Shown piece by piece: positions 36,524-49,231 of a DNA stretch of 64,000 nt. The stretch is from Prolixibacteraceae bacterium (GTDB lineage Bacteria; Bacteroidota; Bacteroidia; Bacteroidales; Prolixibacteraceae), in contig CP082230.1 of NCBI GenBank assembly GCA_019856515.1, positions 1,550,001-1,614,000 of the forward strand. Direction: 5' to 3'. Made by a program: the position numbers and the translations under genes. A model generated the notes under the pieces. The model ran no database searches and was not told the origin of the DNA. It saw nothing but the letters and a program-made list of their open reading frames with translations. Within the stretch, counting starts at the first letter, position 1. Each line of letters starts with the position of its first letter.

Positions 36524-37681
36524 TTATGACATCCTATTCTTATAATCTTCATAGGAGAATCTTCGAAGGAGTTGTAAATGACCACTCTTCTCTTCCAAAA
36601 AAAGATCAGGATGTTTTACGCCATTGAAGAAAGTTGTTTTTACTGTAGTGTAATGGATCATATCTTCGAAAACAATCTGATCTCCAATTTCAATTGGTTT
36701 ATCAAACCACCAATCTCCAATATAATCTCCTGCCAAACAGCTATTACCACCCAATCGGTAAACAAAACCATCTTCAACCATCTTTATTGAAGCTCCTCGA
36801 ACAATAGGTTGATATGGCATCTCAAGACAGTCAGGCATATGAGCTGTAAATGAAACATCTAAAATTGCAGTCTGTACACCTCCTTGATCTATAACATCAA
36901 CCACATTAGACACAAGAACACCTGTTTCCCATGCGAAAGCACTACCTGGTTCCATATAAACCTCAACATTCCACTTCTGCTTAAATCGCTGTATCAATGC
37001 CACAAGGTGATCGACATCATAATCTTTATGAGTAACAAGGTGTCCTCCACCCATATTAACCCATTTCAATTGAGGCAGATAATCATGGTAACGACCTTCA
37101 AATGCATGAATCGTCTTCTCTAAATCATATGAATTCGACTCGCATAATGCATGAAAATGCAAACCTTCAACACAACTAGGCAACTCCTTTGGCATTACGA
37201 GTTCTGAGATCCCAAGTCTAGATCCATTCACACACGGGTTATATAGATCTGTTTCCACAGGAGAAAACCCAGGGTTAACTCGTAAACCTATCGAGATATC
37301 TTGCGTGTGATCAATACAATTTTGATAAAAACGATTTAGCTGATCTATAGAGTTGAAAATAACATGAGAAGAGTGTAATAATACTTCTGAAAAATCTCTC
37401 TCATTATATGCTGGGGAAAAAGTATGTGATAAACCGCCTAAGCACTCATGACCTAACCTTGCTTCCCAAGGGCCACTTGCAGTACATTCCTTTATATATG
37501 GAGTCAACATCGAAAAAGATCTCCATAACGAAAAAGCTTTTAATGCGAGTAAAAATTTTGCACCACTTCTTTGTTGCACATCACAAATACGAGAAATATT
37601 CTTCTCAAAACGTTCCTGCTCAAGAATATATGCAGGATAATCCACATCATATTTTTTCATTCTCTCAAACTTAAAATTCAA
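36524..37681 (-). CDS. nspC: Carboxynorspermidine decarboxylase
   Basis: 385 residues (start 37681, or M8 MKKYDVDYPAYIL). A PLP-dependent alanine-racemase-fold decarboxylase: the PLP lysine is K48 in FLLALKAFSLW, followed by ECTASGPWEARLG, the GLHFHALCESNSYD block and VNMGGGHLVTHKDYD. These residues distinguish it from diaminopimelate decarboxylase. It converts carboxy(nor)spermidine to (nor)spermidine in the aspartate-semialdehyde-dependent polyamine route common in gut and marine Bacteroidota. The partner carboxynorspermidine dehydrogenase is not in the window. Confidence 0.95.
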   Translation of the reverse strand: MNFKFERMKKYDVDYPAYILEQERFEKNISRICDVQQRSGAKFLLALKAFSLWRSFSMLTPYIKECTASGPWEARLGHECLGGLSHTFSPAYNERDFSEVLLHSSHVIFNSIDQLNRFYQNCIDHTQDISIGLRVNPGFSPVETDLYNPCVNGSRLGISELVMPKELPSCVEGLHFHALCESNSYDLEKTIHAFEGRYHDYLPQLKWVNMGGGHLVTHKDYDVDHLVALIQRFKQKWNVEVYMEPGSAFAWETGVLVSNVVDVIDQGGVQTAILDVSFTAHMPDCLEMPYQPIVRGASIKMVEDGFVYRLGGNSCLAGDYIGDWWFDKPIEIGDQIVFEDMIHYTTVKTTFFNGVKHPDLFLEEKSGHLQLLRRFSYEDYKNRMS

Positions 37682-37834
37682 ATCCTATACTTACCTATAA
37701 ATAGGAACCTGAAGATCCATATTATAATTATATTCGTAACACCATATTAAAAATACAGTGAATCTGATTAGAAGTAGCATAGCAATTCCTTCGAATTATA
37801 TATTAATTCCAATAATAATCAATACGAAACAAAA

Positions 37835-38482
37835 TTACTTAACGTAAGGTTTAATTATATTGACCCAAGCCATATACCCATCTCCTAATAAATGAAGTCC
37901 ATCATTCGAGTAGTCCTTCCTCATTTTACCACTTTCATTTACAAAAGCATCATGAATATTGATAAAAGTATAAGAGGCTTTAGAGGCCGATTCCTTTAAT
38001 CTTTTATTTATCCAAAGCACCTTCTCATTCTTATTGGTATGTTTCTTAAATCGCCCATAACAGTCATTCACAGGCAATAGACTCTGAACAAACAATTTTG
38101 TCTTAGGCGAGTTCTGATGGATCTCTTGTACTATTTTCTGAATATTATTAAATACATATTCTTGAGACTTTCCTCTCGAAAGGTCATTAATTCCAATTAA
38201 GATAAAGACTTTCTTTGGTGAAGACTCATAAACCTCCGCTAACCTTAGAAGTACTCCATCCGTTACATCCCCACTAATCCCTCTATTTTTTATCTTTTTA
38301 TTTTGGAATATTTCAGACCATTCACATCCATCAGTAATGCTATTACCTAGAAATATGATTTCATTCTTATCATTAGGTAATTTTTCAAACAAAGATTTTT
38401 TCTGATAATAATATGTAGAAAATTGTGCCTGTACAAGATGTGTAGACACTACTAATAAAAGAGTTAAGATTGTCGTTCTCAT
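37835..38482 (-). CDS. Secreted SGNH/GDSL-family hydrolase
   Basis: 215 residues. A signal peptide (TILTLLLVVSTHLVQAQ) is followed by the four SGNH blocks: FLGNSITDG with nucleophile Ser48, NRGISGD with the oxyanion Gly, GINDL with the oxyanion Asn, and DGLHL with Asp194 and His197. This arrangement matches periplasmic or extracellular esterases of the platelet-activating-factor acetylhydrolase-like group. They often remove acetyl groups from glycans. Substrate unknown. Confidence 0.9.
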   Translation of the reverse strand: MRTTILTLLLVVSTHLVQAQFSTYYYQKKSLFEKLPNDKNEIIFLGNSITDGCEWSEIFQNKKIKNRGISGDVTDGVLLRLAEVYESSPKKVFILIGINDLSRGKSQEYVFNNIQKIVQEIHQNSPKTKLFVQSLLPVNDCYGRFKKHTNKNEKVLWINKRLKESASKASYTFINIHDAFVNESGKMRKDYSNDGLHLLGDGYMAWVNIIKPYVK

Positions 38483-38578
38483 TCGTTATTGATTTGTGTT
38501 TATTTAATATAGAAACAAAAATAGCACACTAAATTAAACTTTTTGACACAAAATTAGGATATAAATATTGAATGATAA

Positions 38579-38617
38579 AAAACAAGGTCTTTTCCCAAAA
38601 AGAAAAGACCTTGTTTT
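38579..38617 (-). terminator. Terminator after the SPOR-like protein gene
   Basis: 16-bp perfect stem AAAACAAGGTCTTTTC with a 7-nt loop, followed on the minus strand by T-rich sequence. Confidence 0.85.
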
Positions 38618-38638
38618 AAGTAAAATTATATATTACGA

Positions 38639-39175
38639 CTACTCGTTATCTGAAATAGTGACACGTTCACCATCCACATAATGTATAACAAACGCATCTT
38701 TAAAACCAACCTTTTTTATTAAGCGCTTACACGCACCAGCTTCTTGATAAGTATTGAATTTCGCTAATGTAAAGATCTTAGCTCCTTCTTTCTCATAAAC
38801 CTCTAAGTCTGACTGTGCCTTAATTGGTATAATCTGTTTTAACTGCTTATAATAACCAATCTGGATGGCATAATATGTCCCTCCCATAACAGAAGAACCA
38901 ACAATATCCTGATCAGCGGATTCCGCTGCCATATATACTGTATCATGCTGAACCACTTTTAAAGTATCAGCAACACCACCTGTAATAAAAGGTAATTTAC
39001 CCTGTGATGCCATGTATGATCCACCTCCAATAGCAACTACAAAAACAATTATTAAGATAATCATCATATTTTGTAAACGACGATTTACTCCTTGTAATCT
39101 TTTTATCTCTTTCAGCGTTGCTTCTCTCCTCTTTTGCTCTAGATCTGCATTCGCATTTCCATTTATTGCATCCAT
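38639..39175 (-). CDS. Single-pass membrane protein with SPOR-like C-terminal domain
   Basis: 178 residues. The N terminus is a charged coiled coil (LEQKRREATLKEIKRLQGVNRRL), then one transmembrane helix (about 36-56, MMIILIIVFVVAIGGGSYMA). The C-terminal ~75 residues (YYAIQIGYYKQLKQIIPIK..., AKIFTLAKFNTYQEAGACKRLIKKVGFKDAFVI) follow the pattern of SPOR domains, which bind denuded peptidoglycan. A cell-envelope or septal role is inferred from this. Monocistronic, with its own terminator. Confidence 0.72.
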   Translation of the reverse strand: MDAINGNANADLEQKRREATLKEIKRLQGVNRRLQNMMIILIIVFVVAIGGGSYMASQGKLPFITGGVADTLKVVQHDTVYMAAESADQDIVGSSVMGGTYYAIQIGYYKQLKQIIPIKAQSDLEVYEKEGAKIFTLAKFNTYQEAGACKRLIKKVGFKDAFVIHYVDGERVTISDNE

Positions 39176-39353
39176 ACGATTGGTTTTAATATTGTAAAGT
39201 GTCTTGGTACACTTTTATTATATACCATATTTAACACGAAAATAATATAAAATGGTTAAAACACCTCATTATTTCAATGTTCAATATAATATTTTTTTTA
39301 ATTACCTAACAAACATAAAGTGGAACAATTGATATGGATCAAGTTAAAACTTT

Positions 39354-40160
39354 TTATGACTTAAAGCTTAACAAGAACTCTAAACTGTGCTTATTGAACA
39401 GGTCTGCTTTCTCAATATTACAAACATGGCCACACTTAGGGATCTCTGTTATCTTAACAAATGGAAACAAATTCGCATATTCTCTTATATCATCAACAAA
39501 TGCAAAATCCTGAGTACCAGTAATCATTAAAGTAGGGACCTTAAGTGGCACATCAAAAAGCTCATCCAATTTTGTCTTTAATCCAGAGATTAATGACAAC
39601 CAAGATTTGAAAGCTTCCTCTTTCACTTTGGAAGCCTCTCGAATAAAGAGTTTTCTCGCAATCGCATGATTCTCTTTGGGCATTAAAATATGCGCCACCA
39701 TTTGATATAATCGATGGTATGGCAACCATTTAGAAAAGAATAGTCCTGCCCTAAAAAGTATATGAGTACGAGTATTTAGCTTCATGACTCCACCTCCAAT
39801 AATAATCGACTCAATCCTTTCAGGAGCCAATTGTTCTATCATACGAATAACAATTGATCCCATAGAGATCCCAATAAAATGGGCTGTTTCAATCTCAAGG
39901 TGATCCATTAAATCAAGAATATCACGTCCTACAATATCAAAAGACATATCATTTTCAGAAAGGAGTTCAATATCCTGTGATCCTCCATGATGTCTCATAT
40001 CAGGCAATAGAAGATTAAAATGCTTCTTAAATGCAGCAATTTGTCGTGAGAAAGTTTTAGAACTTCCCCCTGCACCGTGAACAAAAACAATCCAGTTTTT
40101 ATGTTCAGGTTGTGTATATGTAGTAAAGCTTAAAAGCTCATTATCATTTTGCTTCAACAT
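39354..40160 (-). CDS. Alpha/beta-fold hydrolase
   Basis: 268 residues. The catalytic triad of the alpha/beta-hydrolase fold is visible: nucleophile Ser99 in HFIGISMGS, an acid in ITGTQDFAF, and His245 in KCGHVCNIEKAD. The oxyanion-hole HGAGGSS segment is at about 28-34. A helical cap lies at about 125-190. No signal peptide, so it is cytosolic. Such enzymes hydrolyse esters or thioesters; the substrate cannot be predicted. Confidence 0.88.
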   Translation of the reverse strand: MLKQNDNELLSFTTYTQPEHKNWIVFVHGAGGSSKTFSRQIAAFKKHFNLLLPDMRHHGGSQDIELLSENDMSFDIVGRDILDLMDHLEIETAHFIGISMGSIVIRMIEQLAPERIESIIIGGGVMKLNTRTHILFRAGLFFSKWLPYHRLYQMVAHILMPKENHAIARKLFIREASKVKEEAFKSWLSLISGLKTKLDELFDVPLKVPTLMITGTQDFAFVDDIREYANLFPFVKITEIPKCGHVCNIEKADLFNKHSLEFLLSFKS

Positions 40161-43229
<3,069 letters not shown>

Positions 43230-43243
43230 CTCTCTCAGACCTT

Positions 43244-43765
43244 ATGTTAAAAAACAAACTTGAAAAAATAGCATATCGTAGACTCTTTAAGCAGTTAAGC
43301 TTAAAGAGTCGTTCGGTAAACATATATAAGCTTGAAGAAGCAAAACACATCGGCATCATCTGGAATCAAAATGATGTTAATGCTGCGAACCAAATTCAAA
43401 AAATAATTCAACAGTTGAAAAGACCAAATTGCTTTATTCATACATACTCTTACACCAACAATCCCATAAATATTAATGGGAGTTCAGTGCAGAATGTTGT
43501 TGTCACCCCAAAACAGATTAAATGGACAGGTGCTCCAAAATCTAGCGAAGCAATTGAGTTTATCAATACATCTTTTGACGTCCTTATAGATCTATCCATT
43601 CAACACAACCTGCCAATAACATATGCTTTAGCAATGAATAACTCTAGATTCAAAATCACCTCAAACTGTCACCATTATGAAGTCGCAGATTTTTTCATTC
43701 AATCTCCTAATAAAGGTATTTTGGAAATCTTCACCTCTATGAAAGAATATATTGATAAATTTTAA
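43244..43765 (+). CDS. DUF6913-type conserved protein
   Basis: 173 residues, cytosolic, no signal or membrane segment. The N-terminal helix is basic (KNKLEKIAYRRLFKQLSLKSR), followed by an alternating alpha/beta segment (HIGIIWNQNDVNAANQIQKI, FDVLIDLSIQHNLPITYAL). This resembles the Bacteroidota-restricted DUF6913 family often found beside dapA. Function is unknown. It starts 15 bp after ligA and is probably cotranscribed with it, ahead of dapA. Confidence 0.72.
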   Translation: MLKNKLEKIAYRRLFKQLSLKSRSVNIYKLEEAKHIGIIWNQNDVNAANQIQKIIQQLKRPNCFIHTYSYTNNPININGSSVQNVVVTPKQIKWTGAPKSSEAIEFINTSFDVLIDLSIQHNLPITYALAMNNSRFKITSNCHHYEVADFFIQSPNKGILEIFTSMKEYIDKF

Positions 43766-43949
43766 CTTTACTATACAAGAACACCCCCAGTGTAAATTAC
43801 ATTTTCTTTTTTTATTGCCCTGTTAAAAATAAATTCGTTTTTTAATAGGTCTAAAAAAATCAAATTATTACTTTTATACCATATTTGATAGATCAAATAT
43901 GAGTGACACAGTTAATAATAATATGATCAAAATATAATTCATCGAACCC

Positions 43950-44837
43950 ATGAACCATTTATTAAAAGGTGCAGGTGTTGCACTAGTAACTCCGTTTGAT
44001 GAGGATGACCAAATATGCTACAGTTCCTTAGCAAAACTAATAACCTACCAAATTGAAAATGGTGCGGATTATCTTGTTGTTTTAGGAACCACAGCAGAAG
44101 CTGCCACCCTAACTCAAGAAGAACAAGATAGTGTATTGCAATTTGTCATTAAAGAAAATGATGGCAAGCTGCCCATTGTTGTTGGAATCGGAGGTAACAA
44201 TACAAAGGTCGTATGTGATAAAATAAATAACTTTTCATTCGAAGGAGTAGACGCCATACTTTCTGTTACGCCATACTACAACAAACCAAATCAAGCAGGT
44301 CTTATTTCCCACTATAAAGCCATTGAAGAAGCTTCTCCTCTCCCAATTGTGATATACAATGTTCCTGGAAGAACTGGAGTAGATATGACTCCTGCAACCA
44401 TCTTAGAACTTGCTCGCTATTCAAAGAAATTTATCGCCGTAAAAGATGGGTCTGGAAATATTTGCAAATGTATGCATATCACAAAAGAGGCGCCAAAACA
44501 TTTTATCTATCTTTCTGGAGATGATAAAAACACACTACCTCTTATTTCTGTTGGTGCACAAGGAGTGATATCAGTATCCATGAATGCAACACCAAGACTT
44601 ATGTCTAAGATTGTCCATTTGAGTATGGCAAATCAATATCCAAAAGCACTTCAACTACAACATCGACTGCTTCACTTTATGGAATACATATTTGAAGAAG
44701 GAAATCCAACAGGTGTAAAAGCAGCTTTAGCTTCTTTAGGGATTGTTGAAAATCACCTTCGTCTTCCTCTAATTCCTGCAAGCGAATACCTATTTGACAA
44801 AATTGAAACGGAATTAAATCACAATGATATAATCTAG
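43950..44837 (+). CDS. dapA: 4-hydroxy-tetrahydrodipicolinate synthase
   Basis: 295 residues, TIM-barrel aldolase. The Schiff-base lysine is K165 (FIAVKDGSGN), the catalytic tyrosine Y136 (IVIYNVPGRTG) and the pyruvate-binding GTTAE is at 46-50. It condenses pyruvate with aspartate semialdehyde in lysine and meso-diaminopimelate synthesis. Its substrate, aspartate semialdehyde, is also the precursor used by the carboxynorspermidine route represented by nspC. It lies 184 bp after the DUF6913 gene. Confidence 0.96.
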   Translation: MNHLLKGAGVALVTPFDEDDQICYSSLAKLITYQIENGADYLVVLGTTAEAATLTQEEQDSVLQFVIKENDGKLPIVVGIGGNNTKVVCDKINNFSFEGVDAILSVTPYYNKPNQAGLISHYKAIEEASPLPIVIYNVPGRTGVDMTPATILELARYSKKFIAVKDGSGNICKCMHITKEAPKHFIYLSGDDKNTLPLISVGAQGVISVSMNATPRLMSKIVHLSMANQYPKALQLQHRLLHFMEYIFEEGNPTGVKAALASLGIVENHLRLPLIPASEYLFDKIETELNHNDII

Positions 44838-45186
44838 CAAATGGTAAAGGATACCAAAGCTTACTTTTATGCTGACACACATTTAAGTTGTCGATAAAAG
44901 CAAGCTTTGGTATCATTAAAGACAACTACAATATTATTTAAGAGCTCTTTATGAAATTAGTGTCTTTACACAAAGCTTAGATTAATATTTAGGGTTCTAT
45001 ATTGCATCTGCTAGATATCACACATCAAAGCAGGTAGAGAGTCATAATGGACCTGGCAATATCTCCATCTATTCACAAAACATTAAGGCTCAAAGAGAAA
45101 ACCACTTACCTATCAATACGAAAATGATTCCGCCATTTAAGATCAACATCTTCAAAAAAACCATCTCAAAAATAGTGGAGTACGAT
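44838..45186. other. Intergenic region downstream of dapA
   Basis: 349 bp between convergent genes. The notable content is the long hairpin at 44850-44914; the remainder looks non-coding. Confidence 0.5.
44850..44914. repeat. Long imperfect inverted repeat after dapA
   Basis: Arms of about 25 bases: GATACCAAAGCTTACTTTTA near 44850 pairs with TAAAAGCAAGCTTTGGTATC ending at 44914, with a few mismatches and a ~15-nt loop. There is no T-run on either side, so it is not a classic intrinsic terminator. It could be an extended terminator stem, an mRNA-stability element or a small palindromic repeat. Confidence 0.65.
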
Positions 45187-45639
45187 CTAAAAATGCAGTA
45201 ACATATCGATATGAGGAAGCCCATCAAGCATATACACGTCCGATGATTTTTTGAAACCTAATGATTCATAAAATTTCAGCAAATACTCCTGTGCAGATAT
45301 TTCAACAACCTTCACGCTCTTCTTTTGAAGAAAAGTTAAAGCCTCTTCCATCATCTTTCGTGCAACACCTTGCTTTCTTGCCATTACTGAGGTTGCCACA
45401 CGTCCAATATGCCATATATCATTTTCACTAGCGAAGACTCTTAGAGTAGCATATACCCTCTCATCATTCGGCTCCTGTCCTAATAAATGAAAAGATCCAC
45501 GATCTATTTCATCCATATCAAGATAGACACAATCTTGTTCTACAACAAATATTTCCTGACGTAGCTGGAATAAGGTAAACATCTCCTCAGAGGTTAACTC
45601 CTGAAGATTTTTCCATTGATAATTCAGTTTCATCATCAC
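45187..45639 (-). CDS. elaA: GNAT N-acetyltransferase, ElaA family
   Basis: 150 residues. The family opening WKNLQELTSEEMFTLFQLRQEIFVVEQ...Y.D.DEID is nearly diagnostic of ElaA-type GNAT proteins. The acetyl-CoA-binding motif A reads IGRVATSVMARKQGVARKMM, where RxxGVA is the pyrophosphate-binding loop. A C-terminal YESLGF motif is present. The natural substrate is not known. Located 21 bp downstream of the DUF7935 gene on the same strand. Confidence 0.9.
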   Translation of the reverse strand: MMMKLNYQWKNLQELTSEEMFTLFQLRQEIFVVEQDCVYLDMDEIDRGSFHLLGQEPNDERVYATLRVFASENDIWHIGRVATSVMARKQGVARKMMEEALTFLQKKSVKVVEISAQEYLLKFYESLGFKKSSDVYMLDGLPHIDMLLHF

Positions 45640-45660
45640 AGTATAATTTAAATAAAGTGA

Positions 45661-46197
45661 TTAAAAATACCTTGAGACCTCACGCTTCAACACCTCTAAC
45701 GTCATCTCAATAGGTTGATCATCCTCTAAGTCAGAATAGTTCTCGAATATCTCATTTCTCAAAGCCTCTGCTGGCATTTCTGGACTTAATTCTGAAGCAG
45801 ATTGACTTATTAACATTGACATTCTCTCTTTAGATAGTCGAATATGTCCCCACAGTTCAGAAGAGACATACACTTGTTGTGATACATTATGATCCAACTC
45901 TTGCCTTAACATGATCAGCAGCTCTCTTTGATACTGATACACCGTTTTTCCTGTAGGAGGAATTCGCAAAACCAATGAATTAGGAGAAATACGCTCAAGA
46001 AAAAGAGCCAATCTTTCGTATGCCTGCAAACGGTATTTAGTCAAATTCTCACGATTCTTAAGCTTAAGTTCAAATTCCCTTGTTTCTCTCTCTTTCATGA
46101 CAGTATTTTTCATACTGTAAATAGATACAAATGCAACGATTGCACAAGGTAGAGTCACAATTAAAATAAGCCATAAAATAGAGACCTCTGAAGCCAT
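45661..46197 (-). CDS. DUF7935-type membrane-anchored protein
   Basis: 178 residues. One N-terminal transmembrane helix (about 6-28, ILWLILIVTLPCAIVAFVSIY), a coiled coil rich in Lys/Glu (MKERETREFELKLKNRENLTKYR), then the conserved LQAYERLALFLERISPNSLVLRI and DHNVSQQVYVSSELW segments seen in a Bacteroidota-specific family. The large domain should face the cytoplasm. Function unknown. First gene of a probable pair with the GNAT gene. Confidence 0.75.
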   Translation of the reverse strand: MASEVSILWLILIVTLPCAIVAFVSIYSMKNTVMKERETREFELKLKNRENLTKYRLQAYERLALFLERISPNSLVLRIPPTGKTVYQYQRELLIMLRQELDHNVSQQVYVSSELWGHIRLSKERMSMLISQSASELSPEMPAEALRNEIFENYSDLEDDQPIEMTLEVLKREVSRYF

Positions 46198-46489
46198 ATA
46201 ATAGTAATTTAATGATTTTTATCCACAATTAGTTCAAATCTATTGTTAAGATGTCGTTTAAAAATAGAGATCTTATGAATTTTTCTCACCTCTCCCCACT
46301 CTTTTTTTACTATCTTTCGCCACATATAGAATGAACAACGATATGATCGTTGTAAAATTCGCAAATATTTTCTGTGAACAATAGAATATGAAAAATGACA
46401 GCTGCAATGATAATAAAAAATAATACCATTACAGCATCTCATTTCTAATAAAACAATTGAAATAATAAATTACTAAGAGGTCTTGAATT

Positions 46490-47683
46490 ATGAGTATTAT
46501 TGCCGAGAGAATTAATCGACTTGCTATATCTCAGACATTAGCAATGGCTCAAAAGAGTAGAGAATTAAAAGCACAAGGTATTGATGTTATCAGCCTGAGT
46601 GTTGGGGAACCTGATTTTGATACGCCAGATTTTATTAAAGAAGCGGCAAAGAAAGCCATTGATGACAATTATTCACATTACTCTCCAGTAAATGGTTACT
46701 TGGAACTTCGTGAAGCGGTTGTAAACAAACTCAAAAGAGACAATAATCTGGATTATACTGCTGATCAGATTCTTGTTTCGAATGGTGCAAAACACTCTTT
46801 AGCTAATGTTATCATGGCTACAGTTCAAGAAGGTGACGAAGTGGTTATACCTGCACCTTATTGGGTTACGTATGTAGAGTTAGTTAAGCTTGCAGGAGGA
46901 ACAAATGTAGTTATTCCTACCACTGTAGAGAATGATTTTAAAATTACTCCCGAACAATTAGAAGCTGCAATTACACCAAAGACTCGCGCTTTCCTTTTTA
47001 GTAGTCCAAGCAATCCAACAGGAAAACTGTATACTAAAGAGGAGTTAAAGGCATTTGCAGATATTTTTGTGAAATATCCTGACTTGGTGGTAATTTCTGA
47101 TGAGATATACGAATATATCAACTACGAAGGAGCACACGAAACCATTGCACAATTTGATGAGATTAAGAACCAAACGGTTATTGTCAATGGAGTTTCAAAG
47201 GCTTACGCGATGACAGGATATCGCATCGGTTATATTGCAGGACCAACATGGCTTGTAAAAGCATGTAATAAACTACAAGGTCAATTTACCTCTGGACCAA
47301 ATTCAGTAGCACAAATTGCTTCAGCAAGAGCTATCGAATCTGATAATAAAGAGGTATTCGAAATGGTTAAAGCTTTTGAAAAGCGTCGTGACTTGATGGT
47401 TTCATTAATGTCCGAAATTCCAAACCTTAAGATTTCTAAGCCAGATGGTGCTTTTTATGTATTCCCTAATGTAACAGCCTATTTTGGTACTCAAGTAGGG
47501 GATTATAAAATAGACACTGCATCTGACCTCTGTCTATACCTTCTTCAAGAAGCCAATGTGGCAATTGTAACTGGTGAAGCATTTGGAGATCCTAACTGTG
47601 TTCGACTATCCTATGCAGCATCAGAAGCAGAGCTTCGTGAAGCAGTACGAAGAATCAAAGAAGCAATGAGTAAACTAAAATAG
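46490..47683 (+). CDS. aspC: Class I aspartate aminotransferase
   Basis: 397 residues. Fold-type I PLP aminotransferase: LSVGEPDFDTPDFI, SPSNPTGKLY, VISDEIYEYI and the PLP lysine K237 in VNGVSKAYAMTGYRIGY are all intact. Subgroup I-gamma features resemble bacterial AspAT/AspC. It interconverts aspartate and oxaloacetate with glutamate/2-oxoglutarate. Aspartate feeds the lysine/DAP pathway (dapA nearby). Monocistronic, followed by a strong terminator. Confidence 0.93.
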   Translation: MSIIAERINRLAISQTLAMAQKSRELKAQGIDVISLSVGEPDFDTPDFIKEAAKKAIDDNYSHYSPVNGYLELREAVVNKLKRDNNLDYTADQILVSNGAKHSLANVIMATVQEGDEVVIPAPYWVTYVELVKLAGGTNVVIPTTVENDFKITPEQLEAAITPKTRAFLFSSPSNPTGKLYTKEELKAFADIFVKYPDLVVISDEIYEYINYEGAHETIAQFDEIKNQTVIVNGVSKAYAMTGYRIGYIAGPTWLVKACNKLQGQFTSGPNSVAQIASARAIESDNKEVFEMVKAFEKRRDLMVSLMSEIPNLKISKPDGAFYVFPNVTAYFGTQVGDYKIDTASDLCLYLLQEANVAIVTGEAFGDPNCVRLSYAASEAELREAVRRIKEAMSKLK

Positions 47684-47710
47684 TCCTTGCTTCAGTTTAC
47701 AGATAGATTT

Positions 47711-47759
47711 AAGCCACTTTCATTACTCATTTGTAGTAGATGAAAGTGGCTTCTTTTTT
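47711..47759 (+). terminator. Terminator after aspC
   Basis: AAGCCACTTTCAT pairs with ATGAAAGTGGCTT across a 16-nt loop, followed by CTTTTTTG. Confidence 0.9.
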
Positions 47760-47887
47760 GCACTTCAATAAAGAGTTAGGAAACAGTTCTTCTACAAGAG
47801 ATAAAGAGAAGAAATCTAACTTCTAAAATCTCTTAATTTAGAGAAGATCAACCCATCCTATTCTTTAGGTATTCAGAAATAGAGAGA

Positions 47888-49207
47888 TTAAAAAGCTCTA
47901 TCGATAATGACCCCTTTACCCTTAATTTTCAAACGTTTTACCGTTTGAATCAGTGCTCTCATTTTATTTCGGGGAACAGCAACATAAGCTCTATAATCTT
48001 TGACCTGAATCATTCCTATTTCGCGCTTCTCTAACCCTCCTTTTTGACACAGAAATCCTACGATATCGATCTTATTGATCTTATTCTTTTTCCCCGCACC
48101 AATATATAATGTATCCCAATAAGGAGTCGCTATTTCTGGAAAGATCTGATCTAGGTCCCACTTCTGCCAATCAATTTCAGATAGTGCATCAGATAAAGTT
48201 TCATCCTCTTTTAAGACCACATATATATTTCCTTCTTTGTCTCCTCTAGAGGTACGTCCATTACGATGAACAGCAACATCAAGATCTCTTGGCATCTGGT
48301 AGTGAACGATATGCTGAACCTCCAGATGATCAATACCACGCGCAAGTAAGTCTGTCCCAAGAATAATTGATGACGTTCCATTTTCAAATTTAATCATGGC
48401 ACGTTCTCGCTCATCCTGAGTCTTTTGACCATGAATAGACTCATGAACAATACCCAAATCATATAGTGCATCACTGATACGTTCTACGGCATCACGATGA
48501 TTACAAAACACCATGGTTGATTCCGACCCTATTTGTTCTAATAGACGTACTAAGGCTGCTAACTTATCTGTTCCCTCTACATCAATACGATGAGCACGGA
48601 AAGTATTTGCTTTTACCTTCTCTGAAAGATCAATAACAGTACCATTCTTATCAATGCCTTCAGGATAGTTCATCTCAGGCAATTGAGTTGCAGAAGTTAG
48701 GATAGCACCTTTTAAACGATCAACTTGACGAAAAATAAAATCAATATCCTTTTTGTAACCAAACTGTAGAATTTTATCGTATTCGTCTAAAACAACATGA
48801 GACAATTTCGAAAGATCGATATTACCTCTACGTATATGGTCAGCCAACCTTCCAGGAGTTGCAATAAGCAAAGAAGGTGTTCTTTCTAATGAACGTTCTT
48901 CAGATGCAATACTATGACCACCATAAGCACAATAAGCACGAAAAGGAAGTTGTAGTTTAGCCACCACTTTTTCAATCTGAAGAGCAAGCTCTCTTGTAGG
49001 AACCAATACTAACATTTGTAGCACTCCATCAATAGGCTTTGTTTTTTCAAACATCACACGTAAAAACGCAATCGTTTTTCCAGAACCTGTTGGAGCAACC
49101 AGATAGAGAGTATCATCACTCTTTGATGCTTCAAAAATACGGTCCTGTACTTCGTTATATCGTTCAAACGACATTTTCTCTAGAATATACTTAGAGATAT
49201 CTTTCAT
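47888..49207 (-). CDS. DEAD-box ATP-dependent RNA helicase with DbpA-like RNA-binding domain
   Basis: 439 residues. Motif I is APTGSGKT (38-45), motif Ia VPTRELALQ, motif II DEYD (141-144) in place of DEAD, motif III TSAT, and motif VI HRNGRTSRG. The C-terminal ~70 residues (KINKIDIVGFLCQKGGL, IGMIQVKDYRAYVAVPR) match the DbpA RNA-binding domain that targets 23S rRNA in E. coli DbpA. Probably a ribosome-assembly or RNA-remodelling helicase. It follows a GreA-like gene by 24 bp on the same strand. Confidence 0.9.
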   Translation of the reverse strand: MKDISKYILEKMSFERYNEVQDRIFEASKSDDTLYLVAPTGSGKTIAFLRVMFEKTKPIDGVLQMLVLVPTRELALQIEKVVAKLQLPFRAYCAYGGHSIASEERSLERTPSLLIATPGRLADHIRRGNIDLSKLSHVVLDEYDKILQFGYKKDIDFIFRQVDRLKGAILTSATQLPEMNYPEGIDKNGTVIDLSEKVKANTFRAHRIDVEGTDKLAALVRLLEQIGSESTMVFCNHRDAVERISDALYDLGIVHESIHGQKTQDERERAMIKFENGTSSIILGTDLLARGIDHLEVQHIVHYQMPRDLDVAVHRNGRTSRGDKEGNIYVVLKEDETLSDALSEIDWQKWDLDQIFPEIATPYWDTLYIGAGKKNKINKIDIVGFLCQKGGLEKREIGMIQVKDYRAYVAVPRNKMRALIQTVKRLKIKGKGVIIDRAF

Positions 49208-49231
49208 CTATATTTTCTGTTTTATTGAATA

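Noticed and set aside
46209..46442. 77-residue minus-strand frame upstream of the DUF7935 gene
   Set aside because: Biased composition (Cys, His, Tyr, Arg) typical of a chance frame; it occupies the divergent promoter region.
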